NCBI GenBank assembly: GCA_018340375.1
Contig: JAFFJZ010000001.1
Coordinates: forward strand, 50,956,001-51,020,000
Direction of reading: 5' to 3'
Source of the DNA: Gonatopus flavifemur
Lineage: Eukaryota; Arthropoda; Insecta; Hymenoptera; Dryinidae
Length of the DNA stretch: 64,000 bases
This document shows positions 56,690-64,000 of this stretch, in pieces. Made by a program: the position numbers and the translations under genes. The first letter of the stretch is position 1; each line of letters opens with the position of its first letter. The notes under the pieces were generated by a model. It saw nothing but the letters and a program-made list of their open reading frames with translations. It did not search any database and was not told the DNA's origin.

Positions 56690-58250
56690 CATTGGCATAT
56701 TACGGATTTTTCTGATTGGGATTGTTGATAATCCTTGTAACATCTCATATAAAATTCTGTAACCAAATGCAATCTAGAGTTGAAAATTTACAATCTATCA
56801 TTTTTTCACACTGCAACTGATAGATTCTTACAGATTTCCAATTACCTTGTTAATTGAGTATTATATTTTACAAAATCTCAATTCAAAAATTCTCTTTCCA
56901 GTCGCGATTGAGGCAAAATTTTCTGAATGAGGTTCAGATAGAAGCCAAACGTTACGATCCTTATCAGGACCCAGCCAAAATCTAAGTCAACCTGATTCGA
57001 CCTGATTGATGATTAGTTATCAATTTATAAAGAAATGTTTTTTTTTTGTTAATGTTATCAATTTTCACGATTCAATCACTCGCAATGAGAGTATTTCATA
57101 CACAATAATATCACGGGTGTAGGTGTAAGCTCGAATAGGTCAACGACTTTGTTCCTTTCACACCATAATTTATGACGAATCGGATTAAAATGACATGGAA
57201 AACGATACGAATCCGGGCCAACTTACATGAAAAGGGAAGACGGGAGGCCCTCCAGGTGTACGATAAACTGCAGGGTTAGTCCATCCTCTTCCTTTGTTTC
57301 TCTTTTTTGCGATCAAAGAGAAAAAAGAAGGTGGTAGAGGGTGTGAGATTGAGAAAGAGGGGAACAGAGATAAAGGGGAGAGAGGGAGATTTTCCCTCGG
57401 GATAAAGAGGGTGTTAAGTCCTCTTGGTGGATTCCTTAGGAAGGGTATGGGTTGTTGTGACGGCGATTCTGTATATGTATACATATAGACAATCGGTCTT
57501 CGACTTGCGATCATCTATCATCCATGTCTTCTCTTCCCACCTTCACTTCGTTGCAGCTCTTTAGTGCCGACCTTATGCTATCAGAAGATAGGAGAGAGAA
57601 AAAGAAGAAAACAAGAAATAGTAAGAGAAGATCAGCAGAGATTCGTAACCTTTCAAGCCGATAAACGTACAATACAAACGGATGTGTGTATACCATTCGA
57701 ATCTATTTTATTTCCGTTGGATCATCGATTATGGGATGCATACAAGTTTTTTTTATCGCTCAACTATCATTCATTTTTCACCAGGTTGCTTATGAAGTAT
57801 AACCCACGACAGACACTCTATTCGATTCCTCCTTGTAGATGGTTTTGCTCATCTTACAATTTGCTTATAAAATTAATTGCTATTCTCTGCATTCTATTTT
57901 AATCACATGAATTCACTGTAAAAATTACACAGCAACCGGAAAATTCGAATCATTGGATAGGAAATCCATTTCCGACACACGTGCATCAAATTTCCCATAA
58001 ACTTAACTGGAAATTTCAAACTTTATAGGATTTTCACTACCATTTTATACCCAGTAAATATTTTGTGTCTTGCGATCTCTTTTGGATATAATTATTACTT
58101 AATAAATTGCTCATGTGGAATGTATAAATTATATCGATGTTTCTTGAGAAGAGTAGCACAATTAAGTTCGAGCACTAAGATCGGCACCTAATTGAATATG
58201 TAACCCATATGACTTGCATACATAAAGACGTCACATCCCTTGGTTCGATT
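56690..58250. other. AT-rich DNA with a CpG patch (57180-57720)
   Basis: The patch has a C/T tract, purine-rich GAGAGAGGGAG sequence and frames on both strands. At 57785 an acceptor (tract ending TTTTTCACCAG) opens a 39-codon frame ending at 57902 with a hydrophobic tail LLIKLIAILCILF. AATAAA occurs about 200 bp later (58101-58106), so a terminal exon is conceivable. Confidence 0.2.
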
Positions 58251-58633
58251 ACCTGAGAAAAAAAGATTTGATCTAATGAGCTCTATGTAGATCTCTTCAG
58301 ATCTGAATTTTGGCAAAAATCTCTACAAATCTTCTGATATCTATTCACATATCAAGATTTCAACTTTGGCAAAAATCTCTGAGATTTTCTGCTGTGTGCC
58401 TACCTCTAAATATTTGAATTTTGCAAAGAATCCGAAGAGGTAGAAGGAGATTTACAAAGATCTCTGAAGATCTCTGGATATCTCTTTGGATCTCCCTTCA
58501 TCATCTGGATTTCTTCCAAAATGAGAATCTTGAGATGTAAGTGGATATCAAGAGATTTGTAGAAATTTTTGCCAAAATTTAAATCTGAAGAGATCTACAT
58601 AGATCTCATTGGATCTAATCTTTTTTTCCTGGG
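58251..58633. mobile_element. AGATCT word-array element with 90-bp arms
   Basis: The left arm CCTGAGAAAAAAAGATT and the complement of the right arm CCCAGGAAAAAAAGATT begin inverted repeats of about 90 bp that share ATGTAGATCTCTTCAGAT and TTTTGGCAAAAAT. TT can be read on both flanks. AGATCT and AGATTT words recur throughout. Confidence 0.75.
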
Positions 58634-58639
58634 TTGGTT

Positions 58640-59730
58640 TTTTGCACGCAAGGTTCTTATGGGGAATAGCATCTTTGAAAATTTTTTCCAAAAGGCGCAA
58701 AGCTAGGTTTGGGAATATCAACCATCCTCAGTGGAAAAATTCTCAAAATTATATATACATTTGAAAATTCTTGCACTTAGGGTGCTTTCATTCATACGAA
58801 CTTTATGAGTCTTGCTAGTCTTCATGAAAACTTCACGAGCTACGCTATTTGTGAAAGCCAAGAGCCGTGATACTCCTTTGGAGTCCCAAAAACAGTGCTG
58901 ATGCTCGTCAAATTCTTTGAACTACTCTACTTTTCGTAAAAGACATCAATATGTATTTGTACACATGTTTCTGATTCTACGAGTTCAGATCAAATTTGAG
59001 ATTCACCAGGAATTTGACGTATATTCATGTGATTAGAAATAATTTTCTTTGATTTAAAACAAGTAGTAATATGAAGTTTTATTCAGCCCGTCTCGTGCTA
59101 TTATCTAGTCTTGCTACTACTCAGTCTTGTATTCATCAATGCCATACACATAAAAAACTGCAATTTACAAACAATTTAGGTATGTTTACCTGAATTTGTC
59201 GGGAAAATTGATATATTTATCACATTTCCCGATGTAATCACTAAAATCCTTGTCATTTTTCAGGATTTTTCTTTGCGTTAATCGCTGCCTAAATTATCGA
59301 AGGATTTTGAGGTAAGTCTACCGATTTTCCTTCACAGGGTGTATTTTATTACAACAAAGATTCTGATTACTGAAAAATTCAAATACACAGAGAAAAAAAT
59401 TATTTTTAGTTCAGAAATGTATATTCAATTACGGATCACACAAATTTATCATAATTTTCACAAATATAGTTCATTAAATAATCAACACACGTTAATTCCT
59501 ACCAAATATCAATTTCTGATGATTAAGGGAATGTATTTGATGCAAACAAATATTCATTTCGTTCTGGGCAAATATATGTTTCATTAACTATAAATTGAAC
59601 CCTCTTCCGAATGTAATTTGATATGAATATTTTCAATCAATAATTCCCTATTGAATCTGTAATGATCAATCCTTTGGATTATTGTGAATAGAAATATAGC
59701 TTTTCAATAGCACATTGGATCTCAAAGTAT
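58640..59730. other. AT-rich DNA, no supported gene
   Basis: A 48-nt segment at 59264-59311 lies between TTTTTCAG and the donor GAG|GTAAGT, with one open frame. It sits inside an imperfect palindromic stretch (59149-59345) and is not called. A frame at 59339-59587 has no domain. Confidence 0.3.
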
Positions 59731-59734
59731 TGAA

Positions 59735-59920
59735 CGGCTATTCACTTTTTTGGCTGCTACAGCTGAAATTTATTAGCTGTCACAACAAGAACTCGTAGTC
59801 GTGATAGCACAATTTCAGTGGTTCATAATTTGGATAGGCTGATATCTAAAAAATACTTCCGGTAGCTAATTTTTGGTCATCCAAATATTAGCCAATTCTT
59901 TTTTCTTTGCTACCTGTTGT
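59735..59920. mobile_element. AGCTGT-word element, decayed copy
   Basis: Contains GGCTGCTACAGCTG, TTAGCTGTCACAAC, CGTAGTCGTGATAGC and TTCAGTGGTTCATA in the same order as at 12645-12790, and TAGCTAATTTTTGG as at 11537-11842. The terminal repeats are eroded. Confidence 0.45.
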
Positions 59921-59929
59921 TTATTCTTG

Positions 59930-62030
59930 ATCAGTTTCTATAACAAAATTTCACACTATTACTAAGTATTGTTAGAATTATAGTTCTCTCTTTGTATTTG
60001 AAAACCACATTGCAGTGACGATTAATTGACTGATCGATAATAAATAACCGATTCAAAACGCTTCTTAATAAAAAGTGTTTTGTTAATAGTTTTCCATTAA
60101 AAATTTCAAACAGGAATAACATTTGATGTAATGCAGAAACTTTGTATGAGGCACCATACGTATTGTACAGGAAAAAATATGTAGAATCGAGAATTCATTT
60201 TATTTTTGAGCTGTTTCGTGGTTGAATTTTTATTTGGATTTCAAAACATAAAGTTACGTAATCAAAACGGAGCTCGCATTTTGTGGTTAACTGGTGTTCA
60301 CATACGAATTGGATGTGTCATGTTGCCCTATTGAAAACATCAGGCAGAACCGGGCAAAAAATAGTTGCCAGACTTTGAACGGTTTTCAACAACTAACATT
60401 TAAAATAATATAATCCCTTATTTTTTGAAGAATTAATTATGATTTAATAGAGCGAGTGATGTTGAAGATTATAGTTATGCATTTCAAAAAATTTTTTGAA
60501 TGCAGAACAAAACTCCCATATAAATATTTCACATCGATGAATAAATTTTCCGAATCATCATATTCAATAAAACAATAAATATCTTGAAGTTTGATAATTA
60601 TCAAATCATCATCTAACATTATTCTATGCTTCAATGTTGAAAAAATGTATATATCGCGTGGTCAATATTATGAGTCATCCTCGTCTGTCTTTGATAAAAG
60701 TGAACTTCATCTCGAATCAATCGTCACAGGATACATTAAAAATATTATCAACAAAACAAAACAGAATTTGAATAAAAGATATTTCCACATCAACGGATCA
60801 AAATTATCAACATTTATGCGCAATAAAGAAAATTTTATCGACGTTGGAAGAAAAAAGAACAGAGGAGGGTATAGGAAGAGAGAGAAGGGATATCATCTCG
60901 TGTTGCCAATAATCAATACTGGAACACTTGCCAAACCAAAAGGCTCGGATACACACGGTGGCATAAAAGTAAGAACTGTTGTAAACGTAGAGCACGTTGA
61001 ACCCATATAATCAGATTATATCCCAATGTGGAAGGACATTTTATTTATTTTTCGCTGGGTTACCGTTCTGTTTCGGGCGCACGTATATTTTGTCGTTTCT
61101 TCTTTTATTTCAGTTGTTAAGATGACAAAGGAACCAAAACTTCGGAATATCAAGCGCGTTCCCTGATCGATCAGAGTATTTTTTATGATGTCGTAAACGC
61201 TAGATCTATTCGCAAGCAAAGAAAAAATATTTTATCAGACATCGAATATTTGAATTCTGCCCAAATAAAATTTAGCAGCCGGAGATTGATCGAAACTCAG
61301 CAGCAATGATGGTATAACTTTGAAATGATGATATCGACTCAGGCTGCCTGCTTCGCTGAAAGAAATAATGAGTAATATCAAGGAATTGAATTCTTGAATA
61401 CTGCCCAGAATAGATATTCTTGAGATCCAGCTGATATGTTATGAGTTCAAGGAAATTTTTACGGTTCTTCAATTGAGAAACATTTTCTTAGTTTTTAAGA
61501 AAATATCTCTTAGACTAATAACACATCAGCTGTAATCAAGAACTTGAATTCTTCGCAGTATTTAAGAATCACATCTCTTGATATGACATCATTTGTCTCA
61601 GTGTTGTCATTATCAACAATGAATCAACACTGATAAGAAGTAGAGAATAAAACAGCTATCATTGACAGAGAATAGAAGAATTTTTTTGCTCGAATCGAGC
61701 CTTACAGACGAATTCCAAGATACTTGATCAAACCGCTCCTTCTTCAATATTCTCAGAGTTTTTACAGAAATCAACATTCCATTCCATAACGTTTTCCAAA
61801 CTAACAACTGTGCAATCGAACTTAACGATTGCAGGCGAAACAAAACTCGACACGTTCATTGCAAATTGGAATGAAATTGGGGACAAATATAATAGCGTTC
61901 ACACTGCAATTACTGGAAAGTGTGTCTTATATACCCCTCTCTGGTTTCTGCGTTAATTGTTGAAATTTAAGAAGAGAATTCTGAAATTTTTCAAATATCT
62001 TATCGAAATTCATGAGAAATGAAAAATTTG
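59930..62030. other. AT-rich DNA, no supported gene
   Basis: A 139-codon plus-strand frame (60591-61010), Lys- and Asn-rich, has no recognisable domain. AAGAATTC/TTCTTGA words recur at 61360-61580. No other structure is found. Confidence 0.35.
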
Positions 62031-62036
62031 TAGTTA

Positions 62037-62422
62037 AAGAGTGACCGCAAAAAAGAGTATTTTTTCGCCTATTATCTGGGACCGCGGGTTTCAGGTTATA
62101 ATGCATTCTCAAACATACTCTATGCTGATCATTTGCAAGGGTATACAATTTCCTGGTGATCATAACGCTGGTTTTAAAAGTAAAGTAGTATCAAATTTTG
62201 ATCAAGATTGTATAAAAATCAATAAACCTCGATAGGTTTTTTATAGAAAAGAATCCATGTTGTCAAGAATCTATCGATTCCGTCGATTTGTTCATCTCCA
62301 AAATCAATGTTATGCTTAAATGGTATTCCCTTGCAAATGATCGACATGAGATATTTTTCAGAATGCAATTGAACCCGAAACTCGCGGTTGCAAAAAAACA
62401 GGCGAATTTTGCGGTCACTCTT
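62037..62422. mobile_element. TA-flanked AAGAGTGACCGC element with long arms
   Basis: The ends pair as AAGAGTGACCGCAAAA. Inverted similarity then extends over about 110 bp per arm, through ACCGCGGGTTTCAGG and GATCATTTGCAAGGGTATAC. TA flanks both ends. It is 386 bp with no transposase. Confidence 0.8.
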
Positions 62423-63044
62423 TATTATTGCGGCCTAGGAACAGACTGAATTTGTAAATGGAATTTACTGTAAAACATTGTAAATTTGATCAGGCTTCTA
62501 TTGTCTCGTCATAGTAAATTTAACACTCAATTTTTCTCCGTGTATTGATACAAAAAGTTTATAAACCACGGTTTCAAATCACAAAAAATTCTACAAATTT
62601 CCATTGGATGAGACAATTCAGTGCTCCAAAGGATCAAAGCCATTGGAATATAATCGTAATTTTGCTAACCAATTCATCAAATTTTCCTTCTTTGTGTTCT
62701 GAAGATTCGCACCTCATCGTGCTCGGGTTGAACCCGACTGATCGATACGCTATCGACTCTAAGGCTGCTGTGATGTCGGAACTTAATTGAGGATAAATAT
62801 ATCAACAAAGGAGCAACCCTGCTCAGAATGCCTATCAAAATCAGTTTTTTCAGGAAAAAGAAATTTTTCCCTGACTTTTATCGATTTTTGTTCAGGGCAA
62901 CGTCTAAAATTGATCATACATTTCCTGTCTGCTCTTCTCTGATATTTCAAATTTAGACACTGATCACAATTCGATATTTCCAACCTGAATAATTTATTCG
63001 AACACCGTCAGAAAATATTATTCAGTATTGTAGATGCATACAGA

Positions 63045-63140
63045 CTGCTAGAAAATTTGCTACATCTTTGCTGGAACAGGAGATGTGTCGTTAATCGAGC
63101 AAAGCAGATTTTTAAAAATCGCTATTTTGTTCTGCATGTA
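63045..63140. mobile_element. Fragment of the TTGCT/AGCAA element
   Basis: GCTAGAAAATTTGCT, TTTGCTGGAACAGG and GAGCAAAGCAGATTTTTA align with the right half of the element at 40347-40602 (GCTAGAAAATCTTGCTG, TAGCAAAGCAGATTTTTC). Confidence 0.5.
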
Positions 63141-63158
63141 ATTGGGTTTAAGAGTCAA

Positions 63159-63665
63159 TTAAAATCGTTTACAAACGAGTAGAAAATTTATTGGATTCCC
63201 ACTTGATTTCCTGGGAGCAAAACCGGCAAAGTTCAGCAGAGAGAAAACACTATTAACGAATGTGGGTAAAATACTTATTATTTTATCGATCGTGAACCAA
63301 TAATTTTTATGATGATCATTGTTAAAAAAAATGGTAATGGCACAGAATAAGAATGGAATATATATCGAAATGAGAATCCACCGCAACATCGGTCCAATGC
63401 TTTGTTCTCGAGATAAATTCAAGTACAACGTACTATACGTAGTACACACATAAAATAATGTCATTTGCGATGCTGGAGGTGATAAACCTATAACGCTGCA
63501 ACAAATAAACAATCTCCGTAACGGCATTGGAATAGATCGGCATTCTCTTATTTGAACAGACAAAGAGAAAAAGTGAGTAATAAAAAACAATCCTGAACGA
63601 ATGATTTTGTGTATTATCCATTTCAGGCGGAACAGCAATTTTCCCCTATAATCATCGTTCATCAC
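63159..63665 (-). CDS. Gustatory-receptor-like N-terminal ORF or exon
   Basis: 168 codons open on the minus strand. Hydrophobic segments lie at about residues 24-38, 49-66, 70-86, 95-114 and 126-146. The stretch PLRRLFICCSVIGLSPPAS resembles the N-terminal motif of insect gustatory receptors, in which a hydrophobic run is followed by Gly-Leu-x-Pro before the first membrane helix. Starts are possible at residue 1 or 2, or at Met47 (63525-63527), which sits just before that motif. Full receptors have about 400 residues, so later exons or a truncation are expected. No clear donor or C-terminal TYhhhhhQF exon was found at lower coordinates. It could be a pseudogene or a chance hydrophobic frame. 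Confidence 0.35.
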   Translation of the reverse strand: MMNDDYRGKLLFRLKWIIHKIIRSGLFFITHFFSLSVQIRECRSIPMPLRRLFICCSVIGLSPPASQMTLFYVCTTYSTLYLNLSREQSIGPMLRWILISIYIPFLFCAITIFFNNDHHKNYWFTIDKIISILPTFVNSVFSLLNFAGFAPRKSSGNPINFLLVCKRF

Positions 63666-63736
63666 GAGACGGGAATGGCCTACGCACGAAAGCTTGTGAA
63701 AGTCACGATTATTATCGACTGTGACTCACATAAGGT

Positions 63737-63750
63737 CAGCTTATAAAAAG
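63737..63750. promoter_or_regulatory. TATA-like sequence next to the receptor-like ORF
   Basis: TTATAAAAAG reads as a good TATA box on the plus strand and as the weaker TTTTTATAAG on the minus strand. On the minus strand it would place initiation about 45-50 bp before the first ATG of the receptor-like ORF. The better plus-strand match points away from that ORF, so assignment is uncertain. Confidence 0.2.
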
Positions 63751-64000
63751 TCTCTCTCGTATGTACGGTGACAAACGTAATTGATCCGTTGATTCATTAA
63801 AATTTCAATTTATCATTAGAAGGTACAAAATATTCTATTCTATTCACATTGGATGAGGAACAATGTCCGTCCAACGTACATAAACAAATCCATAATTTAT
63901 CAGTCAATTATCAAACTACAAAGTCTCTTGCATACAAATACGTCTATGAAAATATATTTTCGTTCTTATTTCCATTCGCAATTAAATACAACGAAGTAAG

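Noticed and set aside
56526..56762. 78-codon frame with repeated TGL/STG-like residues
   Set aside because: It is a translation of the CCAGTACTGG word array.
59264..59311. 48-nt micro-exon between TTTTTCAG and GAG|GTAAGT
   Set aside because: The splice sites are good, but the segment lies in an imperfect palindrome, and 15 codons of Arg/Cys-rich peptide are not informative.

Overview
The window looks like eukaryotic, insect-type nuclear DNA. It is AT-rich, no reading frame exceeds about 220 codons, there are no operons or ribosome-binding sites, and microsatellites plus a very high density of short terminal-inverted-repeat (TIR) elements are present. I lean weakly towards Hymenoptera because of the GA/CT and CpG-containing low-complexity patches set in AT-rich sequence. 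I recognise no single-copy marker gene, so the order is not established. Most of the window is probably intron of a very large gene, or intergenic DNA.

Coding content is sparse and uncertain. The best gene-like signals are (i) a minus-strand multi-membrane-segment ORF at 63159-63665 that resembles the N-terminal part of an insect gustatory receptor, and (ii) small plus-strand exon candidates at 5097-5205, 16673-16722, 17445-17548 and 45024-45112. Each of these has a pyrimidine-rich acceptor, a good GT donor and one open frame. The first three have compatible phases. Competing exon-like segments occur on both strands (for example 35257-35326 and 32096-32191, minus), so strand and gene structure are unresolved.

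The best-supported content is mobile DNA. I delimit about 30 non-autonomous elements from inverted ends and, in most cases, duplicated flanks. Class A has CACNG-type or other TIRs and TA target duplications; many are near-complete foldbacks (5705-6300, 8689-9460, 22638-22899, 30753-31043, 33278-33546, 34139-34321, 34324-34574, 51530-51859, 53359-53604, 62037-62422 and others). Class B starts CCC and ends GGG and is flanked by a variable 2-bp duplication (GA, CT, CA, TA, AA, TT, AT). Its members are 6424-6639, 12848-12955, 13787-14002, 21304-22084, 22312-22426, 27935-28186, 29603-30405, 37432-38231 and 42981-43645. Most class B families are packed with one family-specific short palindromic word. 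Single members of other types include a TTAA-flanked element (41767-42481), an element with an 8-bp duplication (50555-51470) and one with a 4-bp duplication (23407-23558).

Between the elements lie recurrent CpG-containing patches with pyrimidine/purine tracts and dinucleotide repeats (about 1-600, 4040-4500, 14500-14830, 16270-17550, 26150-26520, 28740-29260, 32000-32330, 35060-35540, 38860-39730, 44500-44930, 46640-47590, 57180-57720). They are candidate exons, promoters or enhancers. I cannot separate these possibilities without transcript or comparative data.
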